This document shows positions 52,967 through 61,662 of a stretch of DNA of 64,000 nucleotides, piece by piece; the first letter of the stretch is position 1, and each line of letters opens with the position of its first letter. A model generated the notes under the pieces. It saw nothing but the letters and a program-made list of their open reading frames with translations. It was not told the DNA's origin and ran no database searches. Made by a program: the position numbers and the translations under genes. Origin of the DNA: Lactiplantibacillus plantarum (GTDB taxonomy: Bacteria > Bacillota > Bacilli > Lactobacillales > Lactobacillaceae); NCBI RefSeq assembly GCF_014131735.1, contig NZ_CP039121.1, positions 2,914,001-2,978,000 of the forward strand, written 5' to 3'.

Positions 52967-53007
52967 AAAACGCGTGACTCGGACCACAATCCGAATCACG
53001 CGTTTTT
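52967..53007. terminator. Bidirectional terminator
   Basis: AAAACGCGTGA..TCGGA pairs with TCCGAATCACGCGTTTTT, between elaA and ackA, which converge. Confidence 0.88.
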
Positions 53008-53018
53008 AATTGACTCAT

Positions 53019-54215
53019 TTATTCAGCTTTAGATAACCGTTCAACGTCACGCACAATCATCAGCTCTTCATTAGTTGGGACAACCATGACCGTTACCGGT
53101 TCGTCATCTTTGCTAATAATTTGTTCCTTACCGTGCATATGATTCTTTTCATCATCCACTGTCACGCCAAAGTATCCTAAGGCTTTAGTGACACGTTCGC
53201 GGATCATCCATGAGTTTTCACCCACACCAGCCGTGAAGACAAGGGCATCAATCCCGTTCATTTCAGCAATATAGCTGCCGACATACTTCACAACCCGGTT
53301 AACAAAAATATCAATTGCTAATTTTGACCGTTCACGGGTATCTTGCGTCTTATCAAGATCACGCATATCAGGTGACAAACCTGAAATACCAAGTAACCCT
53401 GACTTATGATTCAGAATGTCAACAAAGTCTTCCACATCAGAGATCCCTAAATGGCGCATCAAGAATGGAATAATTGAGGCATCAATATCACCGGAACGGG
53501 TACTCATGGTAATCCCAGCTAGCGGCGTAAAGCCCATTGAAGTGTCGACGGCTTTACCATGATCAAAAGCCGTGATCGAAGCACCCGACCCTAAATGTAA
53601 TGTCACTAATTTAAGCGAATCCAATGGTTTCCCCAATAGTTGGGCCGTCCGATTAGCAACGTAACGATGACTTGTGCCATGTGCCCCATACTTCCGCGCG
53701 CCAAATTTCTCATAATAATCGTAAGGAATACTATATAGGTAATTAACTTTAGGCATATCCGCATACAGCGAAGTGTCAAACACGGCTACTTGAGTCGCTT
53801 TTGGTAATAAATCACGGAATACTTCAATATAATAAGCCTGCGTTGGATTATGTAGCGGCGCATACTCAGATAAATCTTTGATTTTTTTCAAGGTTTGCGA
53901 GGTAATAACGACAGAGTCTTTGAAATCTTCGCCACCCGCAACAACCCGATGACCAACCCCAGTGATTTCACTAAGATGAGTCACAATATTATCGCTCTTC
54001 AGCCGTGTTAAGACCATTGCAGCGGCTTCTTTTGCATCAATTTGGTCCTTAGTTTCAGAATATTTACTACCATCCGCCTTCTTAATTGTGAAAACGGAAT
54101 CTGGCAATCCCAGCCGATCAACCATTCCCGATGCGATTACCGTTTCTTCGGGAACACTGAAAAGCTTCCATTTTAAAGTTGAACTGCCGGCGTTAATTGC
54201 TAAAATTTTTGCCAT
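53019..54215 (-). CDS. ackA: Acetate kinase
   Basis: 398 residues. AKILAINAGSSTLKWKLF at the start, PKVNYLYSIPYDYYEKFGARKYGAHGTSHRYVA near 160 (catalytic Arg/His region), LVTLHLGSGASITAF near 200 and LVFTAGVGENSWMIRE near 320 are all present. It makes ATP from acetyl phosphate. GGAGG before 54215 fixes the start over an upstream ATG run. A cre-like site lies 56 bp upstream. Confidence 0.96.
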   Translation of the reverse strand: MAKILAINAGSSTLKWKLFSVPEETVIASGMVDRLGLPDSVFTIKKADGSKYSETKDQIDAKEAAAMVLTRLKSDNIVTHLSEITGVGHRVVAGGEDFKDSVVITSQTLKKIKDLSEYAPLHNPTQAYYIEVFRDLLPKATQVAVFDTSLYADMPKVNYLYSIPYDYYEKFGARKYGAHGTSHRYVANRTAQLLGKPLDSLKLVTLHLGSGASITAFDHGKAVDTSMGFTPLAGITMSTRSGDIDASIIPFLMRHLGISDVEDFVDILNHKSGLLGISGLSPDMRDLDKTQDTRERSKLAIDIFVNRVVKYVGSYIAEMNGIDALVFTAGVGENSWMIRERVTKALGYFGVTVDDEKNHMHGKEQIISKDDEPVTVMVVPTNEELMIVRDVERLSKAE

Positions 54216-54270
54216 GACTATTTTTCCTCCATCCATCATCAAGTGTGCCTAATGCCAGTTTAACTAATAG

Positions 54271-54284
54271 TGGATACGCTTTCA
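54271..54284. promoter_or_regulatory. Putative cre (CcpA) site upstream of ackA
   Basis: TGGATACGCTTTCA matches relaxed cre consensus with one or two mismatches. CcpA activation of ackA from an upstream cre is known in Bacillus. Confidence 0.45.
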
Positions 54285-54400
54285 AGGATTTGTTCACAAA
54301 CTTTCAATTTTCATAACATTGCAAACTTAATTGTCGGCATATTATTTCTTTCATAAGGCGAAATTAGCCTATAATATAGTTAATAGAAAGCGAGGCGATC

Positions 54401-54766
54401 ATGATGAAAAAAACGTTTACTTGGTCCGTCAGCAACGGCTTTGCTGTCCTCCTCCTGACCGTGGGAACAATTCTTGCTATCATCACTCTTGGTATTAGCT
54501 TTGGTTCACCAATCAGTGTCGACGCCATGGTCACAGCAGCGGCTCTGTGGCTAGCCGGTGTCGTCTTCTTACATCCAGCCCCTGTGAGAATTCTAATTCC
54601 CGTCATCACATTAGTCAGTCTCAGCCTTGGTTACGCCACCTACTTTAGCACGTCCGGTTCATGGTTGCTTGCGATTTTAGCGACCATTATCACAGCCGGC
54701 ATCATCAGCTACGGTTTTAGTCTCCGCAAGAGCATTCGCCAACACCACAGCCATTGGTACGATTAA
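54401..54766 (+). CDS. Small membrane protein, 121 residues
   Basis: Four hydrophobic segments (about 14-34, 41-58, 63-80, 87-105) and a histidine-bearing tail (IRQHHSHWYD). GAGGCGATC precedes two consecutive ATGs at 54401 and 54404. No family recognised. Confidence 0.65.
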   Translation: MMKKTFTWSVSNGFAVLLLTVGTILAIITLGISFGSPISVDAMVTAAALWLAGVVFLHPAPVRILIPVITLVSLSLGYATYFSTSGSWLLAILATIITAGIISYGFSLRKSIRQHHSHWYD

Positions 54767-54817
54767 CTTCCTAGTCTGATTCATTTTCTTCTAAATCAAA
54801 ATCGTCAATCTAAACAT

Positions 54818-54858
54818 CGCAACAGGCATCGGCGCCCTTATCGCGATGCTTTTTTATT
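54818..54858 (+). terminator. Weak terminator after the small membrane gene
   Basis: CATCGC (54816-54821 region) pairs with GCGATG, followed by CTTTTTTATT. Confidence 0.5.
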
Positions 54859-54911
54859 TAGCTTTCAATCCAGATTGTTAACCCGTATCAGTTTTTCAAA
54901 GGCAAAAGTGA

Positions 54912-55065
54912 CCAGCTAAGATTCGCTGGAAAAAATTCGGAATAGCATGCACCCGTCTGGCTAGTTCGTCCTACATTGACTCCCAGGCATTTTCGCCAAT
55001 TGCTGGAACACGACGAGCCCAGATTCAAGCCGCCGAAGCCCGCGTCTTAAATATTGGTCTGCCGC
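54912..55065. repeat. Dispersed intergenic repeat, copy B
   Basis: Counterpart of 2818-2970. Matching blocks include CAGCT.AG, CGCTGGAAAA, TTCGG, CTAGTTCGTCCTACATTGAC, CCAGGCATTT and AAATATTGG. The same order and spacing are kept in both. It lies just upstream of the helicase/nuclease operon, in a 419-bp gap with no gene. Confidence 0.7.
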
Positions 55066-55185
55066 AGCTTAACCATCATTTAAGGCCACATCACAGAGCC
55101 CCGCCCGGCATCATCAATCAACAGCAGACAAACACGAACAGATGTTTTATAATAGGAAGCGACTAAATTCAGAAGGGATTCTCCG

Positions 55186-57555
55186 ATGGCAACTAAGATT
55201 GGAATTCGACAATTGGTAGAATTCGTCTTGCGACAAGGCGATTTAAATGAAGTAAAGAATAGCCAGAACACTGCATTGAACGGTGCTAAGATTCATCGTC
55301 AGCTCCAGAGTAGTCGTGGTGAAGACTATGATAGCGAAGTTTACCTGAAAAAAATTGTGACGATGAACGATACTGATTACATTATCGCGGGTCGGGCAGA
55401 CGGGATTCAGTTAAATGATGATGGGGCGTTGATTGAAGAAATCAAAACATCCGATCAAGTCTTCGAGGACTTAAGTACCAACACGTTGACACTTTACTGG
55501 GGGCAGATCAAAGTCTACGGTTACCTGTTACTGCAAGAACATCCCGATCTTGAGCAGGTCACGTTGCAGCTGACTTACTTTCAAGTCATCAATGAAAAAA
55601 TCACGAAGACCCAGCAAATCCTTCACCGGGGTGAACTAGACGCATTCTTCCACGACTTAATTACAGAATATGAATACTGGTTGACATTACGAGCCGATTT
55701 ACGACGACAACGAAACGCTTCTATTGAAGACTTGCCATTTCCGTTTCCAGCTTTTCGGCCGGGCCAACATGAATTGGCTGGCGCTGTTTATAAGACAATT
55801 CGGTTGCAAAAACGCCTCTTTGTCGAAGCACCAACTGGGACGGGGAAAACGATCTCAACGCTATTTCCGGCCATCAAAGCAATGGGCGAAGACGTGATTG
55901 AGCGCCTCTTTTACCTGACCGCTAAGCAAAGTACGCGCCACGTTGCTGAAGAAGCGGTCACGCTAATGAGTCATGACGGACTCAAACTGAAAAGCATTAC
56001 GCTAACTGCCAAGGATCAGATTCGGTTTCCCGAGGAACAAGATGTACTTCCGGAAGATAATCCTTATATGATTGGCTACTACGACCGACTTAAACCAGCA
56101 CTCAAGGATCTGTTGACCCATGAAGACCAGATTACCCGTTCCGTGATTGAACAGTATGCTCGCAAGCATACTGTCGATCCGTTTGAATTTTCACTCGACA
56201 CGTCGCTCTTCTGTGATGTGATTATTTGTGACTACAACTATCTTTTTGACCCATTAGTCTATTTACAACGATTCTTTAGCGAACGTGATGACGACAACTT
56301 TTTCCTTATCGATGAAGTCCACAACCTTGTTAGTCGCTCCCGTGATATGTACTCTGCAGCCGTTAGTGACCAGCCAATCAGTGCGTTGCTAAAATTAGCC
56401 AAGCCCGATAAAAGTCAGCCAAGTGACGACTTACAACGCGAACTCAAGAAAGTCCGGCGTAGTTTTACGCGCATCCGTAAAACCTTGATTGATGACCAAG
56501 TAACGGAACAGGTGCTACCTGATCCCCCGGACAAATTATTACGCACCCTCAGAACATTTAATGAATTTGTGACTGACTGGTTGGCGCAACAAAAGCCGGG
56601 GCCACTGCTCGACGCCGTCCGTGACTATTTCTTCGCCTGTCTGACCTTTGTTAAAATTGGCGACCTATATGATGGCAGCTACCAGACGCGCTTCGTCCTT
56701 GACGGTCATCACTTAACGATCAAGGAACTCTGCCTAGATCCCAGTGACTTTCTTAATCGGTCATTAGAGCTCGGCAGTGGTGCTGTCCTATTCTCTGCGA
56801 CGCTGACCCCGATGGCTTACTACCAGCGGGTGCTTGGCGGTGAAGCCAACAGTTTGGCCTACCAGCTTCCATCACCATTTCCACCAAAACATCAGGCCAT
56901 TCTCGTCACCCAGTACGTCCAGACAACGTATCACGAACGCGAACATAACGTGCCCCGGATTATTGCCAGCTTGCACGCCATGTTGACGGCTAAACATGGC
57001 AACTACCTCGTGTTCTTTCCGTCGTATGGCTATCTGCTGCAGATCAAAACTGCCTTTGAAGCCGCCTACCCTGATGTGGCAACTACCGCCCAAGCCTCGA
57101 CGATGGATGCAACTGCCCGGCAGACCTTTTTGAACCAGTTTCAGTCAGCACCCTCGCAAACCTTACTCGGTTTCTGCGTACTGGGTGGTATCTTCTCCGA
57201 AGGCATTGACTTACGTGGCGACCGTTTGATTGGAGTCGCTATCGTCAGTGTCGGTCTGCCGGGTATCAACCCTGAAACGAACTTGATTCGTGACTACTAC
57301 GACCATCAAAACGGCTTAGGATTCGCCTACGCTTACCAACTGCCAGGCATGAACAACGTCTTACAAGCTGCTGGACGCCTGATCCGCAGTGCCAAGGACA
57401 CCGGAATCGTTCTCTTGTTAGACCAACGCTTCGCTAGTCGGCGCTACACAGATTTATTTCCAGCACATTGGCAGTACTATCAGACGATCCAATCAGTCCC
57501 GCAGCTCGAAGCAACGATTGCCAACTTTTGGCACCAAATGGAGGTGACTCATTAA
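55186..57555 (+). CDS. Cas4-like nuclease fused to DinG/XPD-type helicase without Fe-S cysteines
   Basis: 789 residues. Residues 1-165 form a RecB/Cas4-type PD-(D/E)XK nuclease: GAKIHRQLQ, GRADGI, IEEIKTSD and WGQIKVYGYLL keep the H, D, E-x-K and Q...Y residues. The helicase has Walker A APTGTGKTIST near 216, a DEVH box (FLIDEVHNLV) near 370 and motif VI NVLQAAGRLIR near 730. XPD/DinG relatives carry four Fe-S cysteines between motifs I and II. Here these read QIRF, EEQDVLPEDNPY and VDPFEF (about 277-330), with none left. AGAAGGGATTC precedes the ATG. Confidence 0.88.
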   Translation: MATKIGIRQLVEFVLRQGDLNEVKNSQNTALNGAKIHRQLQSSRGEDYDSEVYLKKIVTMNDTDYIIAGRADGIQLNDDGALIEEIKTSDQVFEDLSTNTLTLYWGQIKVYGYLLLQEHPDLEQVTLQLTYFQVINEKITKTQQILHRGELDAFFHDLITEYEYWLTLRADLRRQRNASIEDLPFPFPAFRPGQHELAGAVYKTIRLQKRLFVEAPTGTGKTISTLFPAIKAMGEDVIERLFYLTAKQSTRHVAEEAVTLMSHDGLKLKSITLTAKDQIRFPEEQDVLPEDNPYMIGYYDRLKPALKDLLTHEDQITRSVIEQYARKHTVDPFEFSLDTSLFCDVIICDYNYLFDPLVYLQRFFSERDDDNFFLIDEVHNLVSRSRDMYSAAVSDQPISALLKLAKPDKSQPSDDLQRELKKVRRSFTRIRKTLIDDQVTEQVLPDPPDKLLRTLRTFNEFVTDWLAQQKPGPLLDAVRDYFFACLTFVKIGDLYDGSYQTRFVLDGHHLTIKELCLDPSDFLNRSLELGSGAVLFSATLTPMAYYQRVLGGEANSLAYQLPSPFPPKHQAILVTQYVQTTYHEREHNVPRIIASLHAMLTAKHGNYLVFFPSYGYLLQIKTAFEAAYPDVATTAQASTMDATARQTFLNQFQSAPSQTLLGFCVLGGIFSEGIDLRGDRLIGVAIVSVGLPGINPETNLIRDYYDHQNGLGFAYAYQLPGMNNVLQAAGRLIRSAKDTGIVLLLDQRFASRRYTDLFPAHWQYYQTIQSVPQLEATIANFWHQMEVTH

Positions 57556-58271
57556 TGAAGACTAAATTAACTAAACAACTTGAAAGTACTCTCTATCAGT
57601 ACTGTCTAGAACAGGGCGCCTACGTGGTTGAAGAAGTTGCGATGCCCGCTGATAAAGGGATCGTTGATACATTAAGCTATCAACAACTCCCCGATGGTCA
57701 GATTGAATGGCGTTGCTACGAATTGAAAGTCACCAAAGCAGATTTTCATTCAAAGGCCAAACTTTCATTTATCGGTCATTACAATTACTTTGTCTTGCCG
57801 CAACAACTTTACCTAGAAGTTCAATCGGAAATTCCAGACCATATTGGTGTATTGATCTACCGTGCTTTTGATCAGCGGGCCCTAGAGCTCGCACCCCAAC
57901 CGTTGCGAACGCCTGGTTTCCTAACTGTCGCTAAGAAAGCCCAACGCCAAGACTTACAAGTCGAGCAAACGCCCCTTATCAGTCACTTCATCACGTCGCT
58001 CTTTCGTGAGGTCGATAAAGCCAAGCGTGTGAAGAAAGGACTACAGCTCTACTCTGATGACCAACTCTTCAAAGAATTACGCAAACGGGCCCGCACCGGC
58101 TACGACGTTTATGATCCTGAACAAAACTTGTACGATCGCTTCATCGATGACACCCAGAATGACGCGGTGACTGCGCTACAAACAGAATTAGATGCCCGCA
58201 ATGCCGAATATCAGGCACTCAAACTAAAATATCAGGCGCTAACGGCACCAGATTTGCGTGACCAGTTATGA
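57555..58271 (+). CDS. PD-(D/E)XK nuclease-like protein
   Basis: 238 residues from the ATG at 57555, which overlaps the helicase stop (TAATG) and has GGAGGTGA upstream. GIVDTLSYQQL, followed by WRCYELKVTKADFHSKAKLSFIGHYNYFVLP (outline, about 55-85), places D and E-x-K as in PD-(D/E)XK folds of the MmcB-like group. A coiled C-terminus (about 195-235) follows. Coupled to both neighbours. Confidence 0.65.
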   Translation: MKTKLTKQLESTLYQYCLEQGAYVVEEVAMPADKGIVDTLSYQQLPDGQIEWRCYELKVTKADFHSKAKLSFIGHYNYFVLPQQLYLEVQSEIPDHIGVLIYRAFDQRALELAPQPLRTPGFLTVAKKAQRQDLQVEQTPLISHFITSLFREVDKAKRVKKGLQLYSDDQLFKELRKRARTGYDVYDPEQNLYDRFIDDTQNDAVTALQTELDARNAEYQALKLKYQALTAPDLRDQL

Positions 58272-59185
58272 GCACTTACTACCCCTATCTACGTGGACGG
58301 ATGTATGATTTGTTAGCCTTAAAAACATTGTGCGAGCAACACCAACTTGGCCCACACATCATCCCAGTAATTGAACCAGTCCGTGACTCCAAAGAATTAC
58401 AACAAACAGTCACGACTTTTATTGAAGCCCAACAACCATTTAGCATTATTGCGAATCCCCAAGTGAGTGTCTATGGTCTTAATACCGTTAAGCTCCATCC
58501 ACTTCCGGATCTGCGTCCCTACCCATTTTACTGGCCGGGCGCAATTCTTGCGGCCGATTTTAGTCGCGACTTTCTGACAACCAGTCCTGGTCAAACAAGC
58601 TTGCTCATCGCGCCTAACTATCCGTTGCTTAAGGCCTATCAGCATACGACCACTTTACAGCATGCTGGTCATGTCCTAATCCCTGATGAAGCGCGTTTGC
58701 ACCAACTATTACCACAACACGCGGTCTTATTGACTGATCCCGTGGCAACCCCAGCGCACGTTGCGGACTATCAAGAAATAACTGACGCCTATTTTGCCCC
58801 CGCTAACTGGCACCAAACACCGGTTGGCTTTGATGGTTTTGGCGATTACTCACTCATGGGCCGACCCTATTTTGACCACGGTATGCCATCACGCGCAATT
58901 GCATTACATCTTATTTATGTTACGGTTAACGGTGACCTGCGCATCCATCATTTTGTTTCGGACAGCAATGCCAATATGCGTGGTCAAAAGCAAAAGTTTT
59001 TTGAAGCATTAACAAAGCTCACCGACTGGGCACCCGCACACCTGACGGGACTCAATCGCACCCCCGCGCTTGCCACCCTATTAGCCTACGCTGAGGGCGA
59101 TAAATTCCCAGGGTTAGGAATAATTAAGAAATTAGCAATCATGCACCACTTTCAATTGATGCACCGACTACTAGCACTGAATTGA
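58268..59185 (+). CDS. Sce7725-like protein
   Basis: 305 residues. MSTYYPYLRGRMYDLLALKTL and IIPVIEPVRDSKEL at the N-terminus match the Sce7725 family as I recall it. Late segments FGDYSLMGRPYFDHG, LIYVTVNGDLRIHHFVSDSN and the GLGIIKKLAIMHHFQLMHRLL end follow. Function unknown; the family often travels with a PD-(D/E)XK partner (Sce7726), consistent with the gene before it. Start overlaps the previous stop. Confidence 0.6.
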   Translation: MSTYYPYLRGRMYDLLALKTLCEQHQLGPHIIPVIEPVRDSKELQQTVTTFIEAQQPFSIIANPQVSVYGLNTVKLHPLPDLRPYPFYWPGAILAADFSRDFLTTSPGQTSLLIAPNYPLLKAYQHTTTLQHAGHVLIPDEARLHQLLPQHAVLLTDPVATPAHVADYQEITDAYFAPANWHQTPVGFDGFGDYSLMGRPYFDHGMPSRAIALHLIYVTVNGDLRIHHFVSDSNANMRGQKQKFFEALTKLTDWAPAHLTGLNRTPALATLLAYAEGDKFPGLGIIKKLAIMHHFQLMHRLLALN

Positions 59186-59191
59186 GGAGAA

Positions 59192-59569
59192 ATGATGGCA
59201 AAACAAGAATCTGCTTGGAAACAAATGATCCATTTCTATCGTCATGATTACGAAGAACAGCATGCTCCGATGTTATACGGCGACGTTTGGCTGAAGACCA
59301 AATCACATGACCGGCTTCTACTGGGGTTAAGTGACCAAGGACAACACAATCTGGGTGTCGTTCATCAACTCGATTTACCAACTAAGGGCCAGCACCTCGT
59401 GGCAGGTGATCCGCTCGTCACGATTACGGACGATCAAGGGGCGCATCTGGTGTCAACACCCTTTAGTGGCACCGTTCAGAAGCTTAACAAAGACCTACAA
59501 GCGGCACCCCAATCGCTCATTAACAATAAACAAACCGACAACTGGCTGGTCCAATTAAAGGCCGACTAA
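59192..59569 (+). CDS. GcvH-like protein lacking the lipoyl lysine
   Basis: 125 residues of the glycine cleavage H-protein fold: LLLGLSDQGQHNLGVVHQLDLPTKGQ, GDPLVTITDD and STPFSGTVQKLN, then LINNKQTDNWLVQLKAD. Aligned to GcvH (ES-V-K-A..SPVSG), the lipoyl lysine position holds Gln82 (DDQGAH). Lipoylation is therefore not expected. It follows the Sce7725-like gene by six bases with GAGGAG before ATGATG. No other glycine cleavage gene is nearby. Confidence 0.72.
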   Translation: MMAKQESAWKQMIHFYRHDYEEQHAPMLYGDVWLKTKSHDRLLLGLSDQGQHNLGVVHQLDLPTKGQHLVAGDPLVTITDDQGAHLVSTPFSGTVQKLNKDLQAAPQSLINNKQTDNWLVQLKAD

Positions 59570-59804
59570 TTTCGAGTTACCAAAAGTAAGTTGGCTGACA
59601 TTCAAACAAACGCTTACATTTCCACTAAAAGAACTCGTAAATTGGCTTAACTAAGCTTAGTCACGACATCAGCGGTTGCCAGTCCCAGTGATATCACGCT
59701 TCGAACTTTAATCACAACATTTGGTTATGTTAACCAACAGACACCGTCTTCATTTGTAAACAGCCTTGATTGACCCGCTCAGAAACAATTGCGCCGCGCG
59801 TTAT
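59570..59804. other. Gap upstream of the first LysM gene
   Basis: No gene supportable. A reading at 59789-59977 lies over the promoter boxes and lacks a ribosome site. Confidence 0.45.
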
Positions 59805-59898
59805 ATTACAAAAGATTACAAAACACGCCGTTTATTACAAGAATTAGGGTAATTCGTAAAACTCCTGCTATTTCCCTGTCACAATCGCCAGTTATACT
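59805..59898 (+). promoter_or_regulatory. Promoter region with triple ATTACA boxes, LysM gene 1
   Basis: ATTACA at 59805, 59815 and 59834 (spacings +10 and +29), then -10 TATACT at 59893, 59 bp after the third box. Read on the other strand the boxes are TGTAAT, resembling WalR half-sites. The same geometry recurs before the second LysM gene. Confidence 0.75.
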
Positions 59899-59973
59899 AG
59901 GTACCATTGAGTGCTTGGAAGATTCGCGGGGCCAAGCCAAATTCGGACTAAAAAATAGGAGTGTACATTACAA

Positions 59974-60612
59974 ATGAAGATTAAGAATGCTTTATTATCA
60001 ACTGCTGCCGCTACTGCTAGTCTCTTTGCCATTGGTGCTACCGCTCAAGCTGCTACGGTAACTGTTAAAGCCGGTGACACGGTTTCTGCCATTGCTGCTG
60101 ATCATAACACGACGATTGATGCAATCCAACAAGCTAACCACTTAAAAGACGTTAACTTGATCTTAGTTGGTCAACAACTTGAAGTAAATGGTGATAGCAC
60201 TACCACGACTTCAACTTCAACACAGACGACTCAACAAACGACCACGACACAATCATCAGCTCAGACTAGTCAAACTCAAGCTCAACCGAGCCAAGCTAGC
60301 CAGACCCAATCAAGTCAAACACAAACTAGCAAACCTGCTGCTCAGACGACTCAAACGTCTAGTTCAACCTCAAACTATAGCAACAATGGTTCTGATAGTG
60401 CTGCTAAGGCTTGGATTGCTGGTAAAGAATCTGGTGGTTCATATTCTGCTCGTAACGGTCAATACATCGGTAAGTACCAATTAAGTGCTTCATACTTAAA
60501 CGGTGACTACTCCGCTGCCAACCAAGAACGTGTTGCTAACAGTTATGTTGCTTCACGTTATGGTTCATGGAGCAACGCCAAGAGTCACTGGCTTGCTAAT
60601 GGCTGGTACTAA
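59974..60612 (+). CDS. Secreted LysM protein, Apf-like
   Basis: 212 residues. Signal peptide MKIKNALLSTAAATASLFAI...TAQA (about 27). LysM domain [29 protein letters not shown] (29-72), then a Thr/Ser/Gln-rich linker (75-130), and a C-terminal aggregation-promoting-factor domain AWIAGKESGGSYSARNGQYIGKYQLSASYLNGDYS. The Glu of GKESGG is where lysozyme-like transglycosylases place their acid. Likely cell-wall bound through LysM. Confidence 0.9.
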   Translation: MKIKNALLSTAAATASLFAIGATAQAATVTVKAGDTVSAIAADHNTTIDAIQQANHLKDVNLILVGQQLEVNGDSTTTTSTSTQTTQQTTTTQSSAQTSQTQAQPSQASQTQSSQTQTSKPAAQTTQTSSSTSNYSNNGSDSAAKAWIAGKESGGSYSARNGQYIGKYQLSASYLNGDYSAANQERVANSYVASRYGSWSNAKSHWLANGWY

Positions 60613-60642
60613 AAAGCCACTCTAAATTAATAAACAAATGCA

Positions 60643-60679
60643 AAGATTGCGGATCATTTCTGATTCGCAATCTTTTTTT
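60643..60679 (+). terminator. Terminator of LysM gene 1
   Basis: AAGATTGCGGATCA pairs with TGATTCGCAATCTT, followed by TTTTT. Confidence 0.88.
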
Positions 60680-61469
60680 CTACTATTAAATCCGTGCTGA
60701 AGCACGTGTGTCCCCCACCAATACCCATTATAAAGTTACTCAGTTGCTAAGTGACTTTATAATGGGCCTTAGAGCATGCTGACAACCCGTTATTTAGATA
60801 TGCGATATGCTTATTCTGGCAACCGCTTTAATACGGACACGATCCAGACCTGCTAGTTGTCCCCCCCAATGACGACCCACTCTCCCAACCAAAATACCAC
60901 ATGTTTTTATTTAACAATTCACCAACCTTAACGGAGAAAATCCAACTAATTTCCTGACTAAGTACAGTCCCGAACCCCCGACAGTTTGACGACTAGTCCA
61001 CAACGACAACCACATACCATTCAGCTATGGCGTAATACTAACCTAGTAACGTTTTAGTAGCGATCGTCATGGGCTACTTTTGGCATAAACCTACTATAAT
61101 AATACTTAATTAATCGACGCCTTCGTTAACCGACCACAAGTGACTACACGATGCGCAACTTCTATCAATTATCTGCTTTACCGAAAAATAATTAGTCAGT
61201 GCCACGTCTCCAAGCAATAAAATGACTAGTTAAGTGTCACTGTAATCAGACTTCCCGACAAATTAACCCGTCAAAATTCACTAGTTAAGTACTTAAAATT
61301 ATCGATAATCCTCGTTGACTTTTCATAAATCGACCAAAAGTGATCACTTTTATCGGATAAAGCGGCTAATTTTCATCATTAGTTTTCCCGCTTAATCATT
61401 GTCGTTATTGATTTTCTAGCTAGTTAACCGGGATTGGTAGCGCTATTTTACATGAAATCCGGCTCAAAT
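60680..61469. other. Long non-coding gap between the LysM genes
   Basis: About 790 bp with no gene. A hairpin CCCATTATAAAGT / ACTTTATAATGGG (60724-60766) and direct repeats (ACTAGTTAAGT near 61226 and 61280; CGACCA.AAGTGA near 61131 and 61331) are visible. They look like a decayed duplication or repeat. Confidence 0.5.
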
Positions 61470-61563
61470 ATTACAATTCATTACAAAAACGGCCTTATAT
61501 TACAAGCACCCCCTAAAAACGTAATGTTCTGATTATTGCACTGCAACACTCACTAGTTATACT
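61470..61563 (+). promoter_or_regulatory. Promoter region with triple ATTACA boxes, LysM gene 2
   Basis: ATTACA at 61470, 61480 and 61499, -10 TATACT at 61558, with a -35 TTGCAC 16 bases before it. Box-to-box and box-to--10 distances equal those before LysM gene 1. Confidence 0.78.
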
Positions 61564-61662
61564 AGTCACTGTTGATTGGTTGAGACATCAACTGCTCGAC
61601 CAATAGAAAATATATGTAAATAATCGAACACACGCAAATTATAGGAGAGTGTATTAATTATT

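Noticed and set aside
54290..54310. Possible second Rex-like half-site (TTGTTCACAA) upstream of ackA
   Set aside because: Only one short half-site-like stretch, no paired half and no promoter overlap established.
59789..59977. 62-residue plus-strand reading
   Set aside because: It covers the promoter boxes of LysM gene 1 and has no ribosome site.
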